In this document: piece by piece, positions 7,938 to 16,165 of the stretch
Numbering within the stretch: position 1 is the stretch's first letter
Layout: the number at the start of each line of letters is the position of its first letter
Assembly (NCBI GenBank): GCA_963169325.1
Contig: CAUJEY010000239.1
Coordinates: forward strand, 1 to 36,723
DNA from: Bacteroidota bacterium
Lineage (GTDB): Bacteria > Bacteroidota > Bacteroidia > Chitinophagales > Saprospiraceae
Length of the DNA: 36,723 nucleotides
Direction: 5' to 3'
Made by a program: the position numbers and the translations under genes
The notes under the pieces: model-generated
What the model was told of the DNA's origin: nothing
Database searches by the model: none
What the model saw: only the letters and a program-made list of their open reading frames with translations

Positions 7938-9737
7938 TTCCCGGCTTGAAAAGTAAACCTCCAGTTTTTCCAGGACTGATTTCCCAGCCACTTTTTCTAT
8001 TTCGGTTGCCTCTGCTTCGCGCAGGCGCGTTACAGAGCCGAAGTGCTGCAGGAGTTTTTCCGCCGTTTTTGTCCCGATACCGGGAATTTCGGTCAGTTCT
8101 GTTTTCAAAAAATTCCGGCTGCGCTGATCGCGGTGAAAGGTAATGGCAAAACGGTGGGCCTCGTTGCGGGCTTGTTGGATGACTTTAAGCGATTCCGACT
8201 TTTTGTTGATGTGCAGCGGCACCGGGTCGTCGGGGAAATAAAGTTCCTCCAGTTTTTTAGCAATACCGACCACCGTCACTTTCCCTTCCAGATCTAGGGC
8301 GCGCAAACTCTTCATGGCGGCGCTCAGTTGGCCTTTTCCGCCGTCGATGATGATGAGTTGGGGCAAATCCTGCCCCTCGGCCAGCAGGCGTTTGTACCGG
8401 CGGTACACCACTTCTTCCATGGAGGCAAAATCGTTGGGGCCTTCCACCGTTTTCACGTTGTAGTGGCGGTAATCGCGTTTGGCCGGTTTGGCATTTCGGA
8501 ACACTACACAACTCGATACCGGGTTGGTCCCATGTATGTTGGAGTTGTCGAAACATTCAATGTGCAGGGGCGCTTCGGTCATGTGCAGGTCGGCCTGCAG
8601 GGTGCGGAGGATGCGCTCGGAGGCGGTTTGGCGGCCGGTTTTACTGGCGGCGTCGCGTTTTTGCTGGAGGAGGTGATACTGTACGTTCTTCTCCGACAGT
8701 TCGAGCAGTTTTTTCTTGTCACCAATTTTAGGCACCGTTACCGTCACACCGGGCAGCGCCACGGGGATGGGCACGATGATCTCACCGGAAATGCTGTTGA
8801 ATTTTTCCCGCAGTGCCTGAATGGCGTACACCAGCAGGGTTTCCTGGTCTTCGTCGAGGTTTTTGGTGAGCGTGAGGGTAAACGTGTGAATGATGGCGCC
8901 GCTCACCACTTTCAGATAGTTGACGAAGGCCTCCTTTTCGTCGCCGGCTATGGCAAACACGTCCACGTCGTGGATCGCCGGATTGACTACCGTACTTTTC
9001 CCCTGATAATCTTCAAACAGCGTGAGTTTGTCTTTCATCAGTTGCGCCTGCTCGAACTGGAGGTTTTCGGCAAAACGTTGCATTTCGGCCTTCAGGTGAA
9101 CTTTCACCGCGTTGAAATTACCTTTGAGCATGTTTTTAATCTGCTCAATTTTCCCGTTGTACGACGTTTCGTCCTCAAAACCGACACAGGGCGCCGCGCA
9201 GTTTTTGATATGATACTCCAGACAGGGTTTGAATTTCCCTTTTTCAATATTTTCCGCCGTCAGGCTCAGGTTACAGGTGCGCAACTGGAAAAGTTTCCGG
9301 ATCAGTTCAATGATCTGCGCCACGCGCATTTTTGACAGATAGGGGCCGAAGTAGGCCGAGCCGTCGCGAAACGTTTTTCGGGTGAGAAACACCCGCGGGA
9401 AGCGCTCGTTTTTGATGCAGATGTACACCAGGGGCGATTTTTCGTCCTTGAGCATCACATTGTAACGCGGCTGATGCTGCTTGATGAGCGTATTCTCTAA
9501 CAACAGGGCATCCGTTTCCGTTTCGACAAAAGTAAACTCGATGCGGTCGGCGTGTTTGACCAAAGACTTCGTCTTGGCGGTGGTGTGTTTTTTGTCGCCA
9601 AAATAAGAGCTGAGCCGGTTGCGCAGGTTCTTGGCCTTGCCCACGTACAGAATGCCGCCTTCCGCATCCAGAAATTTGTAAATTCCCGGATAAGTAGGGA
9701 TGGTAGGCGAAAAATCTTTGAACTGCTCGTTAGTCAT
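7935..9737 (-). CDS. uvrC: Excinuclease ABC subunit C
   Basis: A 600-residue UvrC, the dual-incision nuclease of nucleotide excision repair, which acts with UvrAB on damaged DNA in the cytoplasm. The N-terminal GIY-YIG domain is visible (YPGIYKFLDAEGGILYVGKA, then NLRNRLSSYF). The UVR motif lies around residues 205-240 (RFAENLQFEQAQLMKDKL). The C-terminal RNase-H-like nuclease block contains IECFDNSNIHGTNPVSSCVV and LIIIDGGKGQLSAA. A terminal helix-hairpin-helix reads LTEIPGIGTKTAEKLLQHFG. The length is normal for the family. The start codon is the first of several ATGAC units in a repeat (9735 upward), so the precise start is slightly uncertain. The stop codon lies in the inverted repeat shared with the convergent gene. 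Confidence 0.97.
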   Translation of the reverse strand: MTNEQFKDFSPTIPTYPGIYKFLDAEGGILYVGKAKNLRNRLSSYFGDKKHTTAKTKSLVKHADRIEFTFVETETDALLLENTLIKQHQPRYNVMLKDEKSPLVYICIKNERFPRVFLTRKTFRDGSAYFGPYLSKMRVAQIIELIRKLFQLRTCNLSLTAENIEKGKFKPCLEYHIKNCAAPCVGFEDETSYNGKIEQIKNMLKGNFNAVKVHLKAEMQRFAENLQFEQAQLMKDKLTLFEDYQGKSTVVNPAIHDVDVFAIAGDEKEAFVNYLKVVSGAIIHTFTLTLTKNLDEDQETLLVYAIQALREKFNSISGEIIVPIPVALPGVTVTVPKIGDKKKLLELSEKNVQYHLLQQKRDAASKTGRQTASERILRTLQADLHMTEAPLHIECFDNSNIHGTNPVSSCVVFRNAKPAKRDYRHYNVKTVEGPNDFASMEEVVYRRYKRLLAEGQDLPQLIIIDGGKGQLSAAMKSLRALDLEGKVTVVGIAKKLEELYFPDDPVPLHINKKSESLKVIQQARNEAHRFAITFHRDQRSRNFLKTELTEIPGIGTKTAEKLLQHFGSVTRLREAEATEIEKVAGKSVLEKLEVYFSSRE

Positions 9738-9820
9738 TAGGTCATTGTGTCATTAGGTCATTATTCGTCATTGGGCGTCATTAGGTCATTTGGCGTCATT
9801 TGGTCATTTGGTCATTGCGG
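9733..9820. repeat. GTCATT tandem repeat overlapping the uvrC start
   Basis: About ten degenerate GTCATT units (GTCATTAG, GTCATTTG, CGTCATTGGG) fill the gap between uvrC and the OmpA-family gene. Read on the minus strand they are AATGACC units, and the uvrC start ATGACTAAC is the last of them, so several ATG codons precede the gene. The same unit recurs at about 12.5, 13.2 and 20.7 kb. Confidence 0.85.
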
Positions 9821-9829
9821 GTTCGTTCA

Positions 9830-10537
9830 TCAATGTTGCACCAAAGCAATTAGCACAGAGCGGAAATACCTTCGCAATTCGGCCAGTTCGCTGTCATATT
9901 CCGTGTCGCCTTCGGCAGGCACGGCGGCCGATTCGCCGAATACGCGCAGGAGCATCCGGTCGGCCCGGACGCCTCGGTCGGCTAAATAATTACGCGCGGT
10001 GCGGGCGCGTTCGGTGGCCAGTTCGATGTTGGCCTTTCCTGCGCCCACAGCATCGGTATAGCCCATGATGCGCACCTCGAGCGACGGATTTTTCTGCAAT
10101 TGCTGATAAGCCCAATCGAGGGCCGCTTTGGCGTCGGCAGTCAGTACGGATTTGCCGAGATCGAACAGGATCAGCCGCACACTGTCGGGCGAGGCATCGT
10201 ACTCCGGACCGCCCGGAAAATAAGCGCAGGCATCCAGGTTGCCCAGCACCCGTTGTTCTTCCAGATCAACGATGGAAGCGAACGTAAAACCTTTGCCAAT
10301 CAATTGCTTTTGAACTTTTTCCGCTTCGTACAACGTGGAGTAAGAGCCGAAAAAATAGCGATAAACCCCCGTTTCATCCACGCTGGAAACTACCCCATTG
10401 ACGCCCTTATCTTTGAAATAGGACGGCGGAACCGAATCGGTGAATGCCGCCAACTGAAGGCGGAAATTTTGAGCGGAGGCGGAACAGGCGTAACCTGTTA
10501 CCAAGACAAAGACCAATAAAAAATTCCGGTAAGGCAT
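9830..10537 (-). CDS. OmpA-family periplasmic/outer-membrane protein with SPOR-like N-terminal domain
   Basis: A 235-residue protein with a signal peptide (MPYRNFLLVFVLVTGYACSASA, cut before QNF). Residues ~25-100 look like a SPOR-type repeat (RLQLAAFTDSVPPSYFKDKG, then YFFGSYSTLYEAEKVQKQLI). Residues ~120-225 are an OmpA C-terminal peptidoglycan-binding domain: LFDLGKSVLTADAKAALDWA, VRIMGYTDAVGAGKANIELA, then ERARTARNYLADRGV. It probably ties the outer membrane to peptidoglycan. It lies upstream of uvrC on the same strand, but a repeat separates the two. The first ATG immediately before the signal sequence was chosen. Confidence 0.88.
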   Translation of the reverse strand: MPYRNFLLVFVLVTGYACSASAQNFRLQLAAFTDSVPPSYFKDKGVNGVVSSVDETGVYRYFFGSYSTLYEAEKVQKQLIGKGFTFASIVDLEEQRVLGNLDACAYFPGGPEYDASPDSVRLILFDLGKSVLTADAKAALDWAYQQLQKNPSLEVRIMGYTDAVGAGKANIELATERARTARNYLADRGVRADRMLLRVFGESAAVPAEGDTEYDSELAELRRYFRSVLIALVQH

Positions 10538-10660
10538 GACAGTGATGCTTCAGTGTATCAAGTAAAAACAAATCAAGGTGCGAAAATAACGCCTTTTACA
10601 ACACCCGCCGGCACTTCCAATTTTTCATTTTTTTGCACAGGGATTTGCACAGGAAAAAGG

Positions 10661-11587
10661 ATGGCCCTATTTTGGCCCTTACTTTTCCGTTATATCGTGA
10701 AACTGACAACCATCATATTATCCGGCATATTTGCCTTTTGGGTTCCCGGCAGCGGCGGGCTGGTTCCGGTGATGTCTATTTCACGGGTGGCCCATCCCGA
10801 CGTACCGCTTACCATTCCGGAAACAAACCCGCAGGATATTTCGATTTTTGAAGAAAAACGAGCGCTCGTCGCAACAGACCAAACCCTTTCCGCTCAAACC
10901 CTGGCCGTTGCGCGTTCTTTTTTGGGTACCCCATACGTACACGGTACGCTCGAAGGGGAAGAAGAACAACCGGTCATTAACTTGCGGGAATTGGACTGCT
11001 GGACCTTTGTCGAAAACAGCTTAGCCATAGCGCTGGCCGCCCGGGCTGCCGATCCAACCTACGATACGCTTCAACAACTCGTACAACACTTGCGCTATTG
11101 GGGCGGCGCTGTAAAGGGGTACGCCTCCCGGATACACTATTTCACCGGCTGGCTGCTGCAAGCCGAAAAATCGGGCCATTTACAAGATGTTACCCGAGAA
11201 CTGGGCGGCGTCCCATACCGCAACAAGATCGGCTACATGACGGCCCGGCCCAATAAATACCCTGCCCTGCGCGATGGCGAAACCTGGCGGGCCATGAAAG
11301 CGGTGGAAGACCGCCTCAACAGCCATACTTGGTTTTATATTCCTCAAAACCGCGTCGCACGAATTGAACACCTGCTGCGGGATGGCGATATCATTGCGCT
11401 AACCTCCTGGAAAAAGGGTTTAGACATCGCACACCAGGGATTTGCCGTCAAAAAAAATGGCCGCATTTATCTGTTACACGCTTCTTCTTTGGGCAAACGG
11501 GTCGTGCTGTCGGCACAGCCCCTGGCACAATACCTCCTGTCGCAAAAAGGGCAGACGGGGATTATCGTGGCGAGAATTAGGTCATAA
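10661..11587 (+). CDS. DUF1460 N-acetylmuramoyl-L-alanine amidase-like protein
   Basis: A 308-residue exported protein of the DUF1460 family (NlpC/P60-like fold, described as amidase-like and acting on cell-wall peptides). Diagnostic blocks are ARSFLGTPYVHGTLE, the nucleophile segment LRELDCWTFVENSLA, HLRYWGGAVKGYASRIHYFT, DGDIIALTSWKKGLDIAHQG and the terminal GIIVARIR. The frame is open from 10553, but the ATG at 10661 (MALFWPLLFRYIVKLTTIIL) is followed directly by a signal/anchor segment and preceded by an A/G-rich AGGAAAAAGG, so I place the start there. Its 3' end overlaps the convergent flavin reductase gene by 6 bp. Confidence 0.88.
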   Translation: MALFWPLLFRYIVKLTTIILSGIFAFWVPGSGGLVPVMSISRVAHPDVPLTIPETNPQDISIFEEKRALVATDQTLSAQTLAVARSFLGTPYVHGTLEGEEEQPVINLRELDCWTFVENSLAIALAARAADPTYDTLQQLVQHLRYWGGAVKGYASRIHYFTGWLLQAEKSGHLQDVTRELGGVPYRNKIGYMTARPNKYPALRDGETWRAMKAVEDRLNSHTWFYIPQNRVARIEHLLRDGDIIALTSWKKGLDIAHQGFAVKKNGRIYLLHASSLGKRVVLSAQPLAQYLLSQKGQTGIIVARIRS

Positions 11588-12466
11588 ATACTCGGGCAGC
11601 AACGCCATTTTCGCCCCCAATTCCACTTCATTTTGTTCCAGCATTGTTTTTGCCAGCCGGTGTATCGCTTCCCGGGTTTTATCCTGTGCCAGCGCGGCCT
11701 TTATCCGTTCGTCCGCGGCAATACCGAGAATATCGTCCCGGGAAGGCAAAGCCGGGAGCGCGGCAATTTGCCCCAGGTCGTTGCCTGTGAGCACGGTGCT
11801 GTGCCGCAAGCCTTCGGGAAGCGCGTCGAAACCGACGCCGATGACCGTCACCGTTTGCGCCACCTCAAAAATGGCGGAACCGCTGGCGCGTGCATAGAAA
11901 AAGCGACCCATACGCGCCACCAGGTCGATTTTGTGCGGATCAATGCGGCCCGATTCCGTCAGCACCCGCTCGTCGATGTGCATCAGCACGATACGGCAGA
12001 TAATCAGATTGCCCGCGCCGCCTTTTTCGCCCAGCGGCAGAATTTGCTCCACCTTGCACTCCATCTGCACGGGGCTTTCCGCTACCCGGAAGGGTCGCAC
12101 TTGCTCGGAAGGCAACGGCGTGAAGCCCGCTTTCACAAATTCGTTCACTCCGGACTCATATTCGACACTACACAGCGCCATTTGGCGAACAATAGCATGC
12201 GGTACGACGTTTATGACCACCTCACCGGTGTCCTCCACATTTTTCAGGGTATCCTTGGTCGTATTGCCAGCCACCCGGCGGTTCGACGAAAAAATGAGAA
12301 TCGGCGGGTTGCTGCTGAAAGCATTAAAAAAACTGTACGGCGCAAGATTGGGTACGCCGTCCAGGCTGATCGTGCTGGCAAAAGCGATGGGCCTTGGCGC
12401 CACAGCGCCGAGGATATACTGGTGCAGGTCCTTGGTGGGTATTTGGGATGGATCGATCGTTAGCAT
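11582..12466 (-). CDS. Flavin reductase-like FMN-binding protein (DIM6/NTAB family)
   Basis: A protein of about 294 residues with the flavin-reductase-like fold. Typical blocks: ILGAVAPRPIAFASTISLDG, NLAPYSFFNAFSSNPPILIF, TLKNVEDTGEVVINVV, CKVEQILPLGEKGGAGNLII, and a C-terminal DLVARMGRFFYARASG. Relatives bind FMN and reduce flavins or act as small oxidoreductases; the substrate cannot be told here. The frame extends to an ATG at 12499, but that codon belongs to the AATGACG repeat. The ATG at 12466 (MLTIDPSQIPTKDLHQYILG) matches the usual family start, so I prefer it. Confidence 0.88.
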   Translation of the reverse strand: MLTIDPSQIPTKDLHQYILGAVAPRPIAFASTISLDGVPNLAPYSFFNAFSSNPPILIFSSNRRVAGNTTKDTLKNVEDTGEVVINVVPHAIVRQMALCSVEYESGVNEFVKAGFTPLPSEQVRPFRVAESPVQMECKVEQILPLGEKGGAGNLIICRIVLMHIDERVLTESGRIDPHKIDLVARMGRFFYARASGSAIFEVAQTVTVIGVGFDALPEGLRHSTVLTGNDLGQIAALPALPSRDDILGIAADERIKAALAQDKTREAIHRLAKTMLEQNEVELGAKMALLPEYL

Positions 12467-12494
12467 GAGCGGGAAGGTTTTATCGTCGTTAAAC

Positions 12495-12655
12495 GTCATT
12501 AGGTCATTTCGTCATTAGGCGTCATTGATCGTCATTGGGCGACCACGAGGGTCGCCCCTACGAGAATTGCCAATATGGCCTTTGTAGGGGCGACCCTCGT
12601 GGTCGCCCAATCACGCCCAATGACGCCCAATGACGATTAATGACGATCAATTCAG
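12495..12655. repeat. Nested inverted repeat with a perfect 28-bp stem and CGTCATT flanks
   Basis: The core arms at 12534-12561 and 12584-12611 are perfect reverse complements over 28 bp around a 22-bp loop, based on the unit GGGCGACCACGAGGGTCGCC. Outside the core, CGTCATT units (12499-12537) face AATGACG units (12612-12652), making a second, looser palindrome. It lies between divergent genes (flavin reductase, minus; thioredoxin-like, plus), so it is not a simple terminator. REP-like elements of this kind are common in environmental bacterial genomes. Confidence 0.9.
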
Positions 12656-12717
12656 CCCCAAATTAACGGCGGCAGTACCGGATATTTGCTGCTTTACTAC
12701 AAAAACTACGACAATTG

Positions 12718-13221
12718 ATGAAACCTGGAATTTTGCGCGCCGGCTTGGTAATTTTGCTGGCATTAGGCGCCTTATTGTACTACCGTTACCGCCAGCCGAA
12801 ATTTATTGCCGGCGAAAAAGCGCCGGATTTTTCGATCACGCTTGCGAGTGGCGAGGAGGCCCGGTTATCCGGTTTGCTGGGAAAATACGTGTTGCTTCAG
12901 TTTTGGGGCAGTTGGTGCGGCCCCTGCCGGGCCGAAAACCCACACCTCGCCGGGTTATATCAAAAATATCACGACTCCGGATTGGAAATTATCAGCATCG
13001 GTATTGAGCAAAACCCGAAAGCCTGGCAACGGGCCATTGCAACGGACGGGCTGGTGTGGAAATATCATGCCATTGAATCCAGCCAGTTTAACGGCCCGCT
13101 GGCTAAATTATTCAACATTCACTCCATCCCGACCACTTTTTTGATCAACCCCGAAGGCGTTATCATGGGCGTGAATCTGGATACGGAGAAAATGGAGAAA
13201 ATGTTGATAGCGAGTCATTGA
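12718..13221 (+). CDS. TlpA/ResA-type thiol-disulfide oxidoreductase
   Basis: A 167-residue membrane-anchored thioredoxin-fold protein. An N-terminal hydrophobic segment (ILRAGLVILLALGALLYYRY) is followed by EKAPDFSITLASGEE, the catalytic FWGSWCGPCRAENP (CGPC active site), a cis-Pro loop IPTTFLINPEG and a final helix. Such proteins keep periplasmic cysteines reduced or feed electrons to cytochrome c maturation. It stands alone between two repeat tracts, so no partner can be read from context. The TTG at 12715 directly before the ATG could also serve but is unlikely. The stop codon TGA is part of the following CGTCATTGAG repeat. Confidence 0.9.
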   Translation: MKPGILRAGLVILLALGALLYYRYRQPKFIAGEKAPDFSITLASGEEARLSGLLGKYVLLQFWGSWCGPCRAENPHLAGLYQKYHDSGLEIISIGIEQNPKAWQRAIATDGLVWKYHAIESSQFNGPLAKLFNIHSIPTTFLINPEGVIMGVNLDTEKMEKMLIASH

Positions 13222-13345
13222 GCGTCATTTCGTCATTGAGCGTCATTTCGTCATTCGTCATTAAGTCTTGCGCTTAATGACGAATGACACTCAATGACGA
13301 AATGACGCCCAATGACGAAATGACGAAATGACGAAATGACGCGGA
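13212..13345. repeat. CGTCATT / AATGACG inverted repeat between convergent genes
   Basis: The left arm (13213-13264) is made of CGTCATT, CGTCATTGAG and CGTCATTT units, and the first contains the TGA of the thioredoxin gene. A short spacer (TCTTGCG) follows, then AATGACG units to about 13341, with four AAATGACG copies in a row at the end. The centre is a perfect 10-bp stem, CGTCATTAAG/CTTAATGACG. It probably acts as a bidirectional terminator for the genes on either side. Confidence 0.88.
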
Positions 13346-13352
13346 ATGCCCC

Positions 13353-14198
13353 TCAAAACCGCAGGTGCTTCACCGTCAGGCCTTTATTAATGAGTTGTTT
13401 GAGTGAATCGACGCCGATATCAAGATGTCTCTGGGCGAAATTGGCGGTCACTTTTTTGTCGCTTTCTTCGGTTTTAATGCCCTCGTCGGTCATGGGCATA
13501 TCGCTCACCAGGAGCAGGGCGCCGGCCGGCATACGGTTTTTAAAGGCGGCTACAAAAATAGTGGCCGTTTCCATATCGATGGCATAACAGCGCAGGTCGC
13601 GGAGGCGTTGTTTGAAGTCGTCGCGATGCTCCCAAACACGTTTGTTGGTGGTGTACACCACGCCGGTCCAGTAGTCGAGTTCATATTCGCGGATGGTGGT
13701 GGAAATGGCTTTTTGCAGCGCAAAGGCCGGCAGTGCCGGAACTTCGGGGGGCAGGAAGTCGTTGCTGGTACCTTCTCCCCGGATGGCGGCGATGGGCAGG
13801 AGCAGGTCGCCGATCTGATTTTTACCGGTTTTTACGCCGCCGCATTTGCCGAGAAACAGAACGGCTTTCGGGTGAATCGCTTCCAGCAAGTCGATGATCA
13901 GGCCGGCGTTCGGGCTCCCGATACCGAAGTTGATGATCGTGATATTATCCGCTGTGGCGGCCTGCATCGGCCTGTCGGAGCCGTAAACGGGCACATCATG
14001 TTTGTCGGCGAACATGCGCACATAATTGCCGAAATTGACCAGCAGGATGTATTCGCCGAATTTTTCCAGGGGCATACTGGTGTAGCGGGGCAGCCAGTCT
14101 TTTACAATGCGCGATTTGGCGGCTTTTTGCTTGATTTCCAGTTCGTGTGCGACGGCTTCGAGGTCTTCGGGCGACAGGTGCGATTTGGATTCGTCCAT
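13353..14198 (-). CDS. amn: AMP nucleosidase
   Basis: A 281-residue member of the nucleoside phosphorylase superfamily, Bacteroidota-type AMP nucleosidase (AMP + H2O to adenine + ribose-5-phosphate). Recognisable blocks: MPLEKFGEYILLVNFGNYVR, the glycine-rich NFGIGSPNAGLIIDLL, VLFLGKCGGVK, AIRGEGTSNDF, the base/ribose-site ETATIFVAAFKNRMPAGALL preceded by AIDM, and LLVSDMPMTDEGIKTEESDK. The length fits the short Bacteroidota form rather than the 480-residue enterobacterial enzyme. It regulates the adenylate pool. It follows the gene at 14247 on the same strand with a gap of 48 bp, so the two may be co-transcribed. Confidence 0.92.
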   Translation of the reverse strand: MDESKSHLSPEDLEAVAHELEIKQKAAKSRIVKDWLPRYTSMPLEKFGEYILLVNFGNYVRMFADKHDVPVYGSDRPMQAATADNITIINFGIGSPNAGLIIDLLEAIHPKAVLFLGKCGGVKTGKNQIGDLLLPIAAIRGEGTSNDFLPPEVPALPAFALQKAISTTIREYELDYWTGVVYTTNKRVWEHRDDFKQRLRDLRCYAIDMETATIFVAAFKNRMPAGALLLVSDMPMTDEGIKTEESDKKVTANFAQRHLDIGVDSLKQLINKGLTVKHLRF

Positions 14199-14246
14199 GA
14201 TAAGGGTGTTTTCGGGCTAAAGGTCGGAGAAAATGGTGAATGATTG

Positions 14247-15746
14247 TTAATTTGACTTTAGCCATAGTGTAATGCCTTGCGCGAGGGTTTCATACGGAAC
14301 AATCTCCAGTTCGTGCGCGGGGTTGGTCAGCCGGCGGGGCAGGGCGGCCAGGGCTTCGAGCAGCGGCGCCGCTTTTTTTTGAAAACGGGCGGGATCGAAA
14401 TTGGTCTTGGGCAGAAGGGTTAGGATTTTGATAAACATTTCGGAGCGGTCCGTATCCGAATCGCGCAGGTAACGTTCGCGGTATTTGTCGAGTGCCTGAA
14501 TGCGCTCCAGCATAAGGTCGGTTTTCCCTTCGACCAATTGCATCAGCGCGTGGGCGATCAGAATGGCCACGTTCATGCCTTCTTTGTCGCGGGTGAAGGC
14601 CATTGTTTCGTTGGCAAAGCGGTTGCTTTTAAATGCCGGCAGGCTTTTTTCCGGTAAAAAGAGATTTCCGAGGCGAAAAACGAGGAACAGATAAGCGCCG
14701 AGAATATGCCAGGCTTCCCGTCGCGGTGCGCGCAGGTTACCGAACCGTTTGTGGAAGGTTACCGTGTGGTAAATATCGACGGCCCGGTCGTAATGCCCGG
14801 CGTACATGGCCAGGTAGAAATACATTTCATACGCTTTGAAAAAATCAGATGAGCCTTCCGGGGCACAATCCAGGCCGGCCAGCACGGCGGCTTCGCCTTC
14901 ATCAAAACGCTCCAACAAGATACAGGCCGGCACTTTAGAATAGTGAAACAGCGCCAGCGGATGGGCGACTGGGTAACGTTTGGCGCTAAAATAGTCAATT
15001 GCTTCATCGTAGCAGGACAGGGCGCCTTCGTGGTCGCACAATTCCATGCGGTAGTTAGCCCGGATCGTATAGTAATATAGGTGGAACATCGCCGAGGGTA
15101 TTTTACCCCGGAAGGGCTCCAGCGTTTCCAGCCGTTGCCGGATGAGTTCCGGCAGCGTATTTCGGACGTCTTTTTTGCGCAGGGCGGGCAGCCGGACCCA
15201 TTGAAAACAATCTGCGGCGCGTTCTTCGGTGTCGGCATAGCCCCGGTATTCCCAATACCGGCGCGAATAGCTTTCAAAACGGTTTTCGCCGCCGTCTACG
15301 CCCAGGGCCGCTTCTTTCAGGATACGCAGGGCTTCGGCCACAAAAACCGGCGTGTCGTAGTCGATGCCTCGGCGATACAGTCTTTTGGCTATTTCCAGCG
15401 GTGCGTGCCGGTATCCGCGGGCGCGTAGGAGGTTTATCAAGGCTGCTTCCACGGCGCCTTCCACGTGGTTGTTCAGGGTGGCGTCCGCTTTCGCTTTTTC
15501 ATCGTTGAAAAAAACAATCATTTCGCGCAAGTGCTGCCGGAGCTTTCGGGCTTGTTTTTTATAGATGCCCAGGCTTGAGCCGGTAGCCCTGGCGGCTGCT
15601 TCGTCCGTTAGCAAATTTTTGCTCCAGATGGTGCGGTATAGTTGGAGTATTTCCGTTTCGTCGTCGCATAAAAAGGCGAGTAACGCTTCGTCGCGCCACA
15701 CGCTGGTTTTAATGAAATGTGCCAGGTCGTTGAGTTCTTTGATCAT
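14247..15746 (-). CDS. Large helical protein of unknown function, TPR-like
   Basis: A 499-residue soluble protein without signal peptide or membrane segments. It is rich in short amphipathic helices, with several pairs that look like tetratricopeptide or similar solenoid repeats (the RANYRMELCDHEGALSCYDE region; YLAMYAGHYDRAVDIYHTVT; LERFDEGEAAVLAGLD). I do not recognise a catalytic motif. Proteins of similar length and composition are common and uncharacterised in Saprospiria and related groups. It is divergent from the accessory segment at 15.8 kb and precedes amn on the same strand. Codon use and third-position GC look native. A scaffold or protein-binding role is only a guess from the helical repeats. 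Confidence 0.75.
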   Translation of the reverse strand: MIKELNDLAHFIKTSVWRDEALLAFLCDDETEILQLYRTIWSKNLLTDEAAARATGSSLGIYKKQARKLRQHLREMIVFFNDEKAKADATLNNHVEGAVEAALINLLRARGYRHAPLEIAKRLYRRGIDYDTPVFVAEALRILKEAALGVDGGENRFESYSRRYWEYRGYADTEERAADCFQWVRLPALRKKDVRNTLPELIRQRLETLEPFRGKIPSAMFHLYYYTIRANYRMELCDHEGALSCYDEAIDYFSAKRYPVAHPLALFHYSKVPACILLERFDEGEAAVLAGLDCAPEGSSDFFKAYEMYFYLAMYAGHYDRAVDIYHTVTFHKRFGNLRAPRREAWHILGAYLFLVFRLGNLFLPEKSLPAFKSNRFANETMAFTRDKEGMNVAILIAHALMQLVEGKTDLMLERIQALDKYRERYLRDSDTDRSEMFIKILTLLPKTNFDPARFQKKAAPLLEALAALPRRLTNPAHELEIVPYETLAQGITLWLKSN

Positions 15747-15930
15747 AGTGGTGGCTATTTCCCGGCAAAATAGGGTTTTCAGTGTTCGTGATCCACCAAA
15801 AAGTTTAAAACTAAAAAACCGTTATTTTTAACGTAAGTCATTGGTTTTTAACGACAAGATTGAGGAAAATATTCAAAATACCCCCCTGAAACCCCGTTCA
15901 ACTGTCGGTATTTTTTCTAAAACTGCCCCA

Positions 15931-15938
15931 TACTTTTG
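15931..15938 (+). promoter_or_regulatory. Candidate -7 box (TACTTTTG)
   Basis: A perfect TAnnTTTG match. The -33 side is poor: only a T run (15911-15916) lies at roughly the right distance and there is no TTG. If real, it would drive the accessory cluster that begins at 16166. Confidence 0.35.
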
Positions 15939-15997
15939 TTCTGTCAGAATTTCATTCTAATGTCTTCGGGCCATTAGAACCATGAAACCGGAAGTCT

Positions 15998-16045
15998 CCA
16001 ACCGGGTAACAAACCGTCGCAGGCGCCCTCTGCCTGCGCGGTTGG
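15998..16045 (+). ncRNA. Bulged stem-loop in a putative 5' leader
   Basis: CCAACCG (15998-16004) pairs with CGGTTGG (16039-16045). The inner CGCAGGC (16018-16024) pairs with GCCTGCG (16032-16038) around a 7-nt loop. The two stems are contiguous on the right side, and a 13-nt bulge lies on the left. The shape is like a regulatory RNA domain, but I recognise no named riboswitch class. Confidence 0.4.
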
Positions 16046-16165
16046 TGATGAGGATACGGGGACAGTGACAGCAGGATATTTTTTAGCGCAATAATAATGG
16101 ATTGGGAATATGTAATGGTCCGGCAGGAAATGTCTCCTGCCGTGGGTAGATAAAATTATTTTATT

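Larger units (their letters stand above)
15747..16165. other. 419-bp gap holding a candidate promoter and structured leader
   Basis: The sequence switches from GC-rich to AT-rich here. I see no ORF that looks coding. It contains TACTTTTG at 15931, a bulged 14-bp stem at 15998-16045 and a small hairpin at 16121-16142 (CGGCAGGA/TCCTGCCG). Together these suggest a transcribed, folded leader of roughly 220 nt ahead of the lipoprotein gene at 16166. The first ~150 bp show nothing further except that they form the upstream region of the divergent gene ending at 15746. Confidence 0.5.

Noticed and set aside
8328-9335. 335-codon open frame on the + strand opposite uvrC
   Set aside because: uvrC is certain from its domains; the antisense frame is rich in Phe, His and Gly with no recognisable motif.
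10553-10660. 36-residue N-terminal extension of the DUF1460 protein
   Set aside because: The extension precedes a normal signal/anchor segment, which would place the signal internally; ATG at 10661 fits better.
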